Positions 9,014 to 17,220 of a stretch of DNA of 64,000 nt are shown here, in pieces (the first letter of the stretch is position 1; each line of letters begins with the position of its first letter). A model generated the notes under the pieces. It worked only from the letters and a program-made list of their open reading frames with translations, searched no databases and was not told where the DNA came from. The stretch covers positions 124,001-188,000 of the forward strand of contig NZ_PISD01000008.1 of NCBI RefSeq assembly GCF_002835735.1, read 5' to 3'. The position numbers and the translations under genes are program-made. Source of the stretch: Cytobacillus horneckiae. GTDB lineage: Bacteria > Bacillota > Bacilli > Bacillales > Cytobacillaceae.

Positions 9014-9661
9014 TTAAAGTGCAGTCGACATAATAATTCTTTCTCGATTTTTTAAGAAAGATTCTCTACAAATTTGTTTGATGCTATTATAGTTTTGTGC
9101 ACAAATAGCTTCATAAATATATTTATTTAATTGATTTGCAGAATAGTGCCTTTGGTTCGGGGTTAATTTCCAATTCACCATGGCCATTCGTATAAATTTA
9201 TCTTTTAATGAATCCATAAAATCTAGCATTGTTTTATTATTTGCAGATGAAATCATACAGCGACTAAATAGGATGTGGTTTTGAATATACTTAAAATAGT
9301 CCATATGCTTTTCTGCTTCAAGTTGTTGGTCTAAATACATTTTCAATTTTTCAAGATTGAAGTAATAGCGCCTTGCCACTACTTCATCAACTGAGTATTC
9401 TTGCAAAAATAAAATTACTTGAGCGATGTCTAACATTTCCTTCATAGAAATCTCTTTCACTATAATCCCACGGTTTTTTATCGATAAGATAAACCCATCT
9501 GACTCTAAGCGCGAGATGGCACTTCTAATAGGGGTGCGGCTCATATTGAGTTCTTTAGCTAAAACATTTTCAGATAGAAGGAGGCCTGGCATATAATTGG
9601 CATGAATTAAATTTTCAAGCATTCTCGTATAAGCGATGTCAACTAGTGAGTGTTGGGTCAT
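9014..9661 (-). CDS. GntR-family regulator (FadR/FCD type), 215 aa
   Basis: Residues about 10-75 form the GntR winged helix (LSENVLAKELNMSRTPIRSAISRLESDGF). The helical C-terminal part is the ligand-binding region typical of FCD-type GntR proteins. It is the last gene of the minus-strand phn-like unit, 42 bases after the phosphatase, so it likely regulates this uptake operon. A phosphonate or phosphate ester as effector is inference from context. Confidence 0.88.
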   Translation of the reverse strand: MTQHSLVDIAYTRMLENLIHANYMPGLLLSENVLAKELNMSRTPIRSAISRLESDGFILSIKNRGIIVKEISMKEMLDIAQVILFLQEYSVDEVVARRYYFNLEKLKMYLDQQLEAEKHMDYFKYIQNHILFSRCMISSANNKTMLDFMDSLKDKFIRMAMVNWKLTPNQRHYSANQLNKYIYEAICAQNYNSIKQICRESFLKNRERIIMSTAL

Positions 9662-9703
9662 TTTCTACGATCCTTTCAAAGTAAATCTAATTGAGTGAAC
9701 TGC

Positions 9704-10447
9704 CTATGATGCAACAGTTTCACCTAGTCCTAAGAAGCGATGTTTAACCCGATTAATCACATCTTGTTCAACATCTTTTGCCATCAAAAATTGATCTACA
9801 CTTTGATAGTTTTGAAGAATGTACTCATAGGCTTTTAAGATATAATCGCGATTTGAATACAAGAACTCCTTTGGAATCATGCCATAAGGCAGTTCAGTCT
9901 GATGAATGGACTCCAGATTTGTAAACGTTACTTCATAATTTGAGACGATATCTTTCTTTTCTACGCCCGCAATTCCCAACAGCAGCATGGCTAACACGCC
10001 TGTCCGATCCTTTCCTGCCTGGCAATGAAAGACGATGCAGCCCTCATTAGCTTGATCAATTATATCAAAAATTTTCTTTACTGAATCGTTTTGCTCCAAT
10101 AAATCAACATAAAAATCTCCCATCGACTTCTCATAAAAAGATTGAGTAATATCTGAAACCTGCTGAGTAATAAACGGGATATTATGATATTCGCAAAACG
10201 CCTCTTTTGCTAGTGGGTTCTTATGTGTTTCGATTTCATCTTTTCCTCGTAAATCTATGACAGTTTTTACACCGTACTCTTTTAAAAAGACGATGTCCTC
10301 ATGTGTGAGTCTACTCATATCACTTGATCTTAAGAATGAGTGCCACTTTGTTTGCTGACCGTACTCAGTGCTGTATCCGCCTAAATCTCGGCAGTTTTCT
10401 ATACTATTAATGGGCAATCGTGCCCAATGTAATTTTGCGTTTTTCAT
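9704..10447 (-). CDS. Cys-dependent phosphatase of the Tyr_phosphatase3 type, 247 aa
   Basis: The P-loop H141-C142-QAGKD-R148 is the HCx5R signature of Cys-based phosphatases. NCRDLGGY near residue 18 matches the N-terminal motif of the bacterial Tyr_phosphatase3/Siw14-like family, and VIDLR near residue 63 is also conserved there. Members dephosphorylate phosphotyrosine, lipids or inositol phosphates. Here it follows two PhnE-type permeases by 21 bases, so the likely job is releasing phosphate from an imported phosphorylated compound. That role is inferred. Confidence 0.85.
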   Translation of the reverse strand: MKNAKLHWARLPINSIENCRDLGGYSTEYGQQTKWHSFLRSSDMSRLTHEDIVFLKEYGVKTVIDLRGKDEIETHKNPLAKEAFCEYHNIPFITQQVSDITQSFYEKSMGDFYVDLLEQNDSVKKIFDIIDQANEGCIVFHCQAGKDRTGVLAMLLLGIAGVEKKDIVSNYEVTFTNLESIHQTELPYGMIPKEFLYSNRDYILKAYEYILQNYQSVDQFLMAKDVEQDVINRVKHRFLGLGETVAS

Positions 10448-10468
10448 TATTCTATTCTCCTCCTAATT

Positions 10469-11263
10469 TCAGCTATTTCCGTATTTTATATTCTTTTTAA
10501 TCCTTGTCATTAACAGTTCCATCACAAACATAAGTAAACAAATCATGATGACAATTGTTGTTGTTTGTGCATAGTTATAAGTATTTATTGCTTGCGTCAA
10601 TAAAAGGCCAATTCCTCCTACCCCAATGATGCCTAAACCAATTGATTCGGAAAGATTGGATTCAAAACAGACGGTAATCCAAGCAATAAAAGAGGTAATG
10701 CATAGAGGAATCAAACCATGAAAAATAATTTGAAACCAAGAAGCGCCTGTTGACTTCATTGCTTCGATAATCTCGCCGCCTGTCTCTTCAATACTTCCTG
10801 TAAAAGTTTTTGTCAAATAGCCGACAGCAGAAATTAAAATTGCAACAAATCCTGATGTATTCCCAAAGCCTAAGCTTGCAATGACCATTAATCCCCATAC
10901 AAGAGAAGGGACGGACCGGATGACGGCGAATATACTTTTAATAAATATGGCAGTTAACCGATGGGGTGCAATATTAGAAGCTGCTAAAAAGCTTAAGAGC
11001 ATCGCTAAAAAAACAGCAACGACTAATGATAAAAAAGCGAGAGCTAAACTGGTCACAATATTAGAAAAGGTATCAGGGACTATTGAAAGGTCAATAGTCA
11101 TCATTCTACTTAAAACTTCTGGAGCGTTTTCTAGTCGCTCGTAAAATTTTTGCATATCCAGGTCAATTAGCTTTACAGCTGCAAAAAACACAGTTCCTAA
11201 AGTAAGAACAGTCAGTATGGATTTGCCAACACTTCCTTTTGAAGTAACTCGAATATGCTCCAT
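10469..11263 (-). CDS. phnE: PhnE-like ABC permease 2, 264 aa
   Basis: Six or so hydrophobic segments and the permease EAA-type loop (EAMKSTGASWFQIIFHGLIP) identify an ABC import permease of the PhnE class. It is paralogous to the next gene upstream, and both have the VLGxxGxGGIGxL-like segment near the C-terminus. Two PhnE genes after one PhnC is a standard arrangement for phosphonate or phosphite importers. Start MEHIRVTSKG has AGGAGA upstream. Confidence 0.9.
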   Translation of the reverse strand: MEHIRVTSKGSVGKSILTVLTLGTVFFAAVKLIDLDMQKFYERLENAPEVLSRMMTIDLSIVPDTFSNIVTSLALAFLSLVVAVFLAMLLSFLAASNIAPHRLTAIFIKSIFAVIRSVPSLVWGLMVIASLGFGNTSGFVAILISAVGYLTKTFTGSIEETGGEIIEAMKSTGASWFQIIFHGLIPLCITSFIAWITVCFESNLSESIGLGIIGVGGIGLLLTQAINTYNYAQTTTIVIMICLLMFVMELLMTRIKKNIKYGNS

Positions 11264-11288
11264 TATGTCTCCAATCTCCTTACTTAAA

Positions 11289-12092
11289 TTAAACGAAACG
11301 TTTACGAATTGAATTCGTCACTAATTCGGTTAATAATATAATTATGACGACCACAGCAATAATCGTAATCGCTTCTCCATATTTAAATAAATTAATGTTT
11401 GTATCAATTAACACACCAATTCCCCCGGCACCGACAAGGCCTAATACAACCGAAGCTCGGACATTAATCTCGAAGGCGAATAATGTCCAATTTATCCACG
11501 CAGGTATAAATTCAGGAATGACGCCATGAAATAATATTTGTAAATAGGAGGAACCATTCGCTCTTAACGCTTCAAGCTTATCACCGGAAATTTCATCAAT
11601 CGATTCTGCATAGCTTTTACTCAAAAATCCAACCGTCACAAGAATCAGAGCAAAAACACCTACGATCCCGCCGATCCCAAATATATAAACCAATAAGGCT
11701 CCCCAAATAATAAAAGGAATATTTCTTAAAATCGACACAAAGCCGCGGGTAACTACCTGCAATGTTTTAAATTTATTCGTGTTTTCCGATATTAAGATAC
11801 CTAAAATAAACGCAATAATCGTTGAAATATAGGTAGAGATGACGGCATAGCCAAGTGTATCAATCACTGCTGGAATATAGTGTTGTAAGTTTTCCGCATT
11901 AGGCGGAAAGAACTTTTGAAAGAAAAACATCACAAAGTTTGGCAAGCCCATCATCATTTCAATAAAGGAAATCTCCAAATAATAAACAGAAAAGCTCAAT
12001 AAAGCAAAGATGGATAGCATAATGAATAACGGTCTTTTAATCTCTCTTTGATCAATCGGGATTTTGTAATTGATCGCTTTATTATTCATCAT
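11289..12092 (-). CDS. phnE: PhnE-like ABC permease 1, 267 aa
   Basis: An inner-membrane permease with an EALRANGSSYLQILFHGVIP loop and about six membrane spans. The start is placed at 12092 (MMNNKAINYK), overlapping the ATPase gene by 11 bases. A start at 12131 gives 13 more residues but lacks an RBS and makes the protein longer than its paralogue. The overlap suggests translational coupling. Confidence 0.88.
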   Translation of the reverse strand: MMNNKAINYKIPIDQREIKRPLFIMLSIFALLSFSVYYLEISFIEMMMGLPNFVMFFFQKFFPPNAENLQHYIPAVIDTLGYAVISTYISTIIAFILGILISENTNKFKTLQVVTRGFVSILRNIPFIIWGALLVYIFGIGGIVGVFALILVTVGFLSKSYAESIDEISGDKLEALRANGSSYLQILFHGVIPEFIPAWINWTLFAFEINVRASVVLGLVGAGGIGVLIDTNINLFKYGEAITIIAVVVIIILLTELVTNSIRKRFV

Positions 12093-12933
12093 TTTGTCCC
12101 GCTGCCATTGGCATCGCATGGCTTCTTTCATTATCGGTTAGTGCGCCCGGCAAGTGCGGACTTTCATTTTTCAGTGCCATTTGCGATTCTTTTCCTTCAT
12201 AGATTTCTCTAATCATGGCTTCAGTTAGCTGAGACGGAACTCCGTCAAAAACAACAGCACCTTGTTTTATGCCTATGATTCGCGTAGCATATTTTTTCGC
12301 ATAATCCACTTGGTGAAGGTTTACAATACATGTCAATTGCTTTTCTCGAGAAATGGTATGAAGCTGCTGCATAACAATATTGGCGGAGAGCGGATCCAAT
12401 GATGCAATCGGCTCGTCAGCGAGCAGGAGCTTAGGTCTTTGCAGTATTGCCCGACAAATGCCGACCCGCTGCATTTGACCTCCAGAAAGCTCATTCGCTC
12501 TTTTATAAATTTGGTCCTGGAGTCCAACCTTTTTAAGAAGCTCAACAGCTTCTTGTTTATCTTCATGACGATAGAGCCCAAGCAAGCTCTTGTATAATGG
12601 AAGATTGCTTAATTGCCCATGCAGCACATTTTTAATTACATTTGTTCTGCCAACCAAGTTGTAGTGTTGGAAAATCATTCCTATTCCAGCTCTGTTTTTT
12701 CGTAATTTTCGCCCAGTCAATTTTTCGAGATGCTGCCCATCAAAAACAATTTCACCTTCTGATGGATCGACAAGGCGATTGATGCATCTAATAAAAGTGG
12801 ACTTACCTGCACCGGAAGGGCCAATGACTACGATAAATTCACCAGGGTAGAAATCTAAAGAAATTCCATTCAAAGCACGCGTATCTTTACCATAAACTTT
12901 AACTAAATTTTTTATTGATAATAATGGATTCAT
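12082..12933 (-). CDS. phnC: PhnC-like ABC ATPase, 283 aa
   Basis: Walker A GPSGAGKST is at residues 38-46, signature LSGGQMQR in the second half and Walker B LLLADEP just after, followed by the switch His in VNLHQVDYA. The YGKDTRALNGISLDFYPGE start region is typical for PhnC. The C-terminal tail of about 30 residues after EIYEGKE is longer than usual. The gene overlaps phnD by 4 bases. Confidence 0.93.
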   Translation of the reverse strand: MNPLLSIKNLVKVYGKDTRALNGISLDFYPGEFIVVIGPSGAGKSTFIRCINRLVDPSEGEIVFDGQHLEKLTGRKLRKNRAGIGMIFQHYNLVGRTNVIKNVLHGQLSNLPLYKSLLGLYRHEDKQEAVELLKKVGLQDQIYKRANELSGGQMQRVGICRAILQRPKLLLADEPIASLDPLSANIVMQQLHTISREKQLTCIVNLHQVDYAKKYATRIIGIKQGAVVFDGVPSQLTEAMIREIYEGKESQMALKNESPHLPGALTDNERSHAMPMAAGQNDE

Positions 12934-13859
12934 TTTGCTTCTTCCTCTAATGCATTTATGGCATCCAGCATTTCAATTGTAGGATCATAATAATCTTGTT
13001 TCGTAGCTACAAAGCGGGCCTTTGGATCATTATGGACTGCCTCAAAGTATGCTTCATCTTCAAATGATACAAACGCTTCCCTTAAGGCTTGCTTAAAATC
13101 TTCAGGTAAATTCTCGCGAACAATATAAGAAGCATCTGGGATATCTTGAGTGCGTCCAATTACTTTAAAGTCATCTTCCTTAATTGTCCCAGCCTGAATC
13201 ATACTATCCAGCTGACCAATAGCCACTGCCGCTGCGTCAAAATCACCCATTTTTATGCCCATGACACTATTGACGTGAGATTCGGAAAAAGTAACATTTT
13301 CAAAAAAGTAGCCCGACTTCTCAACCAAATTTGGATCTAGGTCAAATTCTTGAACTAAAGTTCCCTTTGGATAAAGATATCCAGAAGAGGAAGCTGCATT
13401 CACAAACGCAAAGTTCATTCCTTTAAGATCCTCCATTTTGTTGATTTCCTTATTATCCTTCTTAGTAATAAAAGCAGTATAATATTCATTGCCCTCAAAT
13501 TGAGGCGTGACTAACAATTCAGCTCCTGCCAATTGGTCAGCCTGATAATAGCTCATTGGACTAGCTAGCATGACATCTAACTTCTCACTCGCTAGCGCTT
13601 CAATTCCAACAGCGTAACTGCCTCCTTCAAACTCTTTTACTTCAATCCCTAATTCCTCGGAAAGGTGCTCTCGCAATGATTCATGCATAGAAGCTGCATT
13701 TGGATTGTTTTCGTTTGGCATTTGAACTAACTTTAATTCCTCCGGCCATCCCTTGTTTGCTGTATCAGCTGAAGCCGATGAACTCGATTCATTCCCGCAA
13801 GCTGCCAAAGTAGAAACAAGACCTACTGTAAGAAAAATTGTTGAAAGTTTTTTTAACAT
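12930..13859 (-). CDS. phnD: PhnD-like substrate-binding lipoprotein, 309 aa
   Basis: A lipobox LAAC with C21 anchors the protein. The body resembles the phosphate/phosphite/phosphonate-binding PhnD family: LVQMPNENNPNAASM, a DVMLASPMSYY segment, FVNAASSSGYLYPKG and FDAAAVAIG. In this family the SSSGY loop binds the phosphonate or phosphate group. It is first in the minus-strand unit phnD-phnC-phnE-phnE-phosphatase-gntR. No C-P lyase or phosphonatase is nearby, so the ligand could be a phosphate ester instead. Confidence 0.9.
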   Translation of the reverse strand: MLKKLSTIFLTVGLVSTLAACGNESSSSASADTANKGWPEELKLVQMPNENNPNAASMHESLREHLSEELGIEVKEFEGGSYAVGIEALASEKLDVMLASPMSYYQADQLAGAELLVTPQFEGNEYYTAFITKKDNKEINKMEDLKGMNFAFVNAASSSGYLYPKGTLVQEFDLDPNLVEKSGYFFENVTFSESHVNSVMGIKMGDFDAAAVAIGQLDSMIQAGTIKEDDFKVIGRTQDIPDASYIVRENLPEDFKQALREAFVSFEDEAYFEAVHNDPKARFVATKQDYYDPTIEMLDAINALEEEAK

Positions 13860-14196
13860 GTCATTATCTCCTTTTTCGAATTAATCCAAATTCTCTAGTT
13901 TCCCTGCAAACTTAGAAACTTTAACCTCTCAACCATGAAATTTTATATTATGGAATCTCGCTCACCTCTCGTAGTATTCAAGTTGTATACAATTGCTAAT
14001 ATACAGAAGGAGTGTTTAATTAATACTTTACTTGTGTAAAGTTTCAGAAAAAGGATGTAAAGTAATCGTAAATAACAAAGTTATTCCAACAATCATAATT
14101 TGAAGATTAATAGGGAGAAATCATTGAACACTTTTTTTACTAGTTAAGGTTTTAAACTTTTCAGCTTAGCAAAAGGAGTATATTATAACATAAAGA

Positions 14197-14208
14197 TTAC
14201 AAATGTAA
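14197..14208. promoter_or_regulatory. BlaI/MecI-type operator 1
   Basis: TTACAAATGTAA is a 12-bp dyad matching the TACAnnTGTA consensus of BlaI/MecI repressors, with an AATATTAAAG flank like the other four copies in this locus. Confidence 0.75.
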
Positions 14209-14249
14209 TATTAAAGTTTTGTATGGAATAATTTTACAAATAAAAATGT

Positions 14250-14277
14250 TTGACCTTAAAACTTACATATGTAATAT
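14250..14277 (+). promoter_or_regulatory. Promoter for the signal peptidase-PBP unit
   Basis: TTGACC at 14250-14255 and TAATAT at 14272-14277 are 16 bases apart. The -10 box lies inside a BlaI-type dyad, so repressor binding would block RNA polymerase directly. Confidence 0.65.
14263..14274. promoter_or_regulatory. BlaI/MecI-type operator 2
   Basis: TTACATATGTAA is a perfect 12-bp palindrome and the closest of the five to the classical BlaI operator. It overlaps the -10 box of the promoter for the 14391 gene. Confidence 0.85.
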
Positions 14278-14390
14278 TTATAGAGAATAAGCTGTGAGAA
14301 AACAAATTATATTCTCAATAAGTTTAATAATTATGGAGGTTGGATGGAGGCTAAACATATTTACACCCAAAAATAAAAGGAGCTTTAGTA

Positions 14391-14909
14391 ATGATAAAAG
14401 TTAACAAAGGATACATCGTTGTGATTGCGATTATTTTAATCCTCTTTACTTTATTCATAGAATTAAGCTTTACCCCTGTTAAGGTCAAGGGAAGTTCTAT
14501 GCTGCCTACTTTTAATGAAAATGACCGATTAATTATCGAAAAAGCTAATTTGAGTGACATAAAAAGGAATGACATCGTCATTTTCAAGGATATAAACAAA
14601 GAAAAATATTATTTAAAAAGAATAATAGGTGTGCCTGGAGATCATCTAGAAATTATCGACAACGAAATATTTGTAAACGAACAAAAAATAGAAGATTTCT
14701 GTAGTAAAAATGAAAATAAAAACTATATCTTTTCCACTCAAAATCCAATAGAAGATATCACTGTACCAGAAGGGGAATATTTTGTTCTCGGTGATAACTT
14801 TGATCATAGTAAAGATAGCCGCCATATTGGAACTGTCCCCTTTGAACAAATACGGGGAAAAGGAATATTAGTGTATTGGCCTTTAAAAGATATACAAATT
14901 ATAAACTAG
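14391..14909 (+). CDS. Type I signal peptidase, 172 aa
   Basis: One N-terminal membrane segment (residues 7-28) precedes the catalytic serine S36 in GSSMLPT. The general-base lysine is K76 in YYLKRIIGVPGD, and the box-E motif GDNFDHSKDSR is near residue 143. This is the complete catalytic set of a Gram-positive type I signal peptidase. AAAGGAG lies upstream of the ATG. It is first in a unit with a class B PBP behind a BlaI-type operator, so it is likely induced by beta-lactams. This is an unusual company for a signal peptidase. Confidence 0.92.
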   Translation: MIKVNKGYIVVIAIILILFTLFIELSFTPVKVKGSSMLPTFNENDRLIIEKANLSDIKRNDIVIFKDINKEKYYLKRIIGVPGDHLEIIDNEIFVNEQKIEDFCSKNENKNYIFSTQNPIEDITVPEGEYFVLGDNFDHSKDSRHIGTVPFEQIRGKGILVYWPLKDIQIIN

Positions 14910-14958
14910 GAACGAGAATCGAAAAAAACTGCTCTAGCATGAGGGATGTGAATGGTAT

Positions 14959-17031
14959 TTGAAAAAAAATAGAAAGGTCCATACTTCTTTTCGTTTAAAC
15001 ATTCTATTTGCAATTGTATTCCTATTATTCGCCTTACTGATTATAAGATTGGGTGTCGTCCAAATTGTCAAAGGAGAGCAATTTGCACGAGAAGTTTCAA
15101 GAAATCAAGAAAGTAACATGAGCACCTCTGTACCAAGAGGCCTAATGTTTGATCGAAAAGGAAAGTTAGTTGTTGATAACGAGGGATTAAATGCAATTAC
15201 CTATACTAGAGAACCTGGAACTAGCTTAGAGGATATGCTAAAGATAGCGGAAAAACTGTCAACTATGATAGAGGTTGAAACGTCAAAAGTGCGCGAAAGA
15301 GACAAAAAGGATTATTGGATTATGGTAAATGAAAGCAAAGCTAGGAGTAAAATCACCCAAGAGGAATGGGGAAAATATGACAACAAAAAAATAGACGACA
15401 AGAAAATTTATGAATTACAACTCGAGCGCATTTCAGAAAAGGATTTAAATACGCTAACAGCTCAAGATATGAAAACACTGGCAATTTATCGAGAAATGAA
15501 TAGTGGATATGCATTTACCTCCCAGGTTCTAAAAAATATAAATGTGACATTCGAAGAGCTGGCTAAAATTAATGAAAGCTTAGAAGATTTGCCGGGAGTG
15601 GACACCGCCGTCGACTGGAATAGGAGCTATCCTTTTGGTGAAACCTTAAAAACCGTTTTAGGAAATGTGAGCTCTTCAGAAAAAGGCATTCCTAAAGATA
15701 AGATTGATTACTATCTTTCAAAGGGATACAGTCTGAATGATCGCATTGGGCTTAGTTATCTAGAAATGCAATATGAAGATGTCTTAAAAGGCAACCCAGG
15801 AACCATTCAATATATGACGAATAAGGCAGGTAAGGTTCTTAGCTCTCAGATCATTGATAAAGGACAAAGAGGCAGAGACCTTGTATTAACCATTGATATG
15901 GAGCTTCAGCTAACTGTAGAAAAAATAATAGAAGAAGAGCTTAAAGCAGCAAAGAGTCAACTAGGAACCTCTTTACTAGATAGAGCGTATGTGATATTGA
16001 TGGAACCAAAGACTGGTGAAATACTTGCACTGGCCGGAAAACAGATTACAACAGACAAAGAGAGTGGCGAAAAAATCATTATTGATGATGCGCTTGGGAA
16101 TATTACAAATAGTTATAACATCGGCTCTGTTGTTAAAGGAGCTACTATTCTTGCAGGCTATCAAACAGGAGCAATAAAACCGGGTACGCAATTTTACGAT
16201 ACACCAATGAAAATTAAAGGAACACCAGTAAAAAAGTCATGGACTGCAAATAGCATGGGATATTTAGATGATTTGATGGCGATCAGAAGATCTTCTAACG
16301 TCTACATGTTTAAAACAGCGATAGAAATTGGAGATGGATATTACCAGAAAAACCAGCCTTTACGTTTAAAACAAGCCGAGGCTTTTGACAAATTGAGGAC
16401 ATCGTTCAGCCAATTCGGATTGGGCGTAAGAACAGGAATTGATCTTCCTAATGAAACAATCGGTTTTAAAGGGATGGAGACTAAGCCGGGATTTGTATTG
16501 GACTTAAGCATTGGGCAATATGATACGTATTCAAACATGCAGATGGCGCAATATATCTCAACCATTGCAAATGATGGTCTTCGCATGCAACCGCATTTAG
16601 TCAAAGAAATTCGAGAACCAAATGATGAAAAGGAGATAGGACTAATCATTACAGAAATTCAGCCGACAGCTATGAATCGGATAGATATGAGAAACGAATG
16701 GATCGATAGAGTTCAGTTAGGTTTTAAACAAGTAATGCAAGAACCATTGGGCACTGGAGTTAGTTATTTTGGTGATACCCCTTATTCACCAGCGGGGAAA
16801 ACAGGGACTGCCGAAGCTTTTTATGATGGACCCCTTCGAAGTAAATTTGGAACAGAACCACCTGAAGTAATCAACTTAAGCCTCGCGGGATATGCACCCT
16901 CTGATCATCCGCAGATTGCAATGGCAGTCCTTGTTCCATGGGCTTACCAAGGAAATATCGACCACCATGCAAACATGAAAATTGGCAGGAAAGTAATGGA
17001 TGCATACTTTGAACTAAATAATCCGAATTGA
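14959..17031 (+). CDS. Class B penicillin-binding protein, 690 aa
   Basis: A TTG start at 14959 follows GAGGGATG; no better in-frame codon is available. An N-terminal membrane anchor (residues 13-33) is followed by the PBP dimerisation region (PRGLMFDRKGKLV near residue 60). The transpeptidase domain has S390-V-V-K393, S445-S-N447 and K614-T-G-T. It resembles the PbpA/PbpH elongation-type enzymes of Bacillus. It follows the signal peptidase by 49 bases under a BlaI-type promoter, so it may serve as an inducible low-affinity replacement transpeptidase. That role is inference. Confidence 0.92.
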   Translation: MKKNRKVHTSFRLNILFAIVFLLFALLIIRLGVVQIVKGEQFAREVSRNQESNMSTSVPRGLMFDRKGKLVVDNEGLNAITYTREPGTSLEDMLKIAEKLSTMIEVETSKVRERDKKDYWIMVNESKARSKITQEEWGKYDNKKIDDKKIYELQLERISEKDLNTLTAQDMKTLAIYREMNSGYAFTSQVLKNINVTFEELAKINESLEDLPGVDTAVDWNRSYPFGETLKTVLGNVSSSEKGIPKDKIDYYLSKGYSLNDRIGLSYLEMQYEDVLKGNPGTIQYMTNKAGKVLSSQIIDKGQRGRDLVLTIDMELQLTVEKIIEEELKAAKSQLGTSLLDRAYVILMEPKTGEILALAGKQITTDKESGEKIIIDDALGNITNSYNIGSVVKGATILAGYQTGAIKPGTQFYDTPMKIKGTPVKKSWTANSMGYLDDLMAIRRSSNVYMFKTAIEIGDGYYQKNQPLRLKQAEAFDKLRTSFSQFGLGVRTGIDLPNETIGFKGMETKPGFVLDLSIGQYDTYSNMQMAQYISTIANDGLRMQPHLVKEIREPNDEKEIGLIITEIQPTAMNRIDMRNEWIDRVQLGFKQVMQEPLGTGVSYFGDTPYSPAGKTGTAEAFYDGPLRSKFGTEPPEVINLSLAGYAPSDHPQIAMAVLVPWAYQGNIDHHANMKIGRKVMDAYFELNNPN

Positions 17032-17177
17032 AAGTAAGACACCCACATATTAGAAGGAGAGAGGGAAAAAGATGTAAAATCTTAGTTATCCAAACTGGAA
17101 CCAAAATCGAGCTTAAAAGAGTCCAAAATGGTCATATTTTTACGAGCTAGCAACAAAAAAGTTAACCCGAATGGATC

Positions 17178-17213
17178 AAAAAAGCTCAGTCCTAAAAGGA
17201 CTGAGCTTTTTTT
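17178..17213. terminator. Bidirectional terminator between the PBP gene and blaR1
   Basis: AAAGCTCAGTCC (17181-17192) pairs with GGACTGAGCTTT (17198-17209), with A-rich sequence on the left and T-rich on the right, so it can serve both convergent units. Confidence 0.9.
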
Positions 17214-17220
17214 GGATAAA

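Larger units (their letters stand above)
13860..14390. other. Divergent intergenic region between phnD and the signal peptidase gene
   Basis: Non-coding and very AT-rich. The left part must carry the phnD promoter on the minus strand. The right part carries two BlaI-type dyads and a promoter, listed separately. No other gene is visible. Confidence 0.6.
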
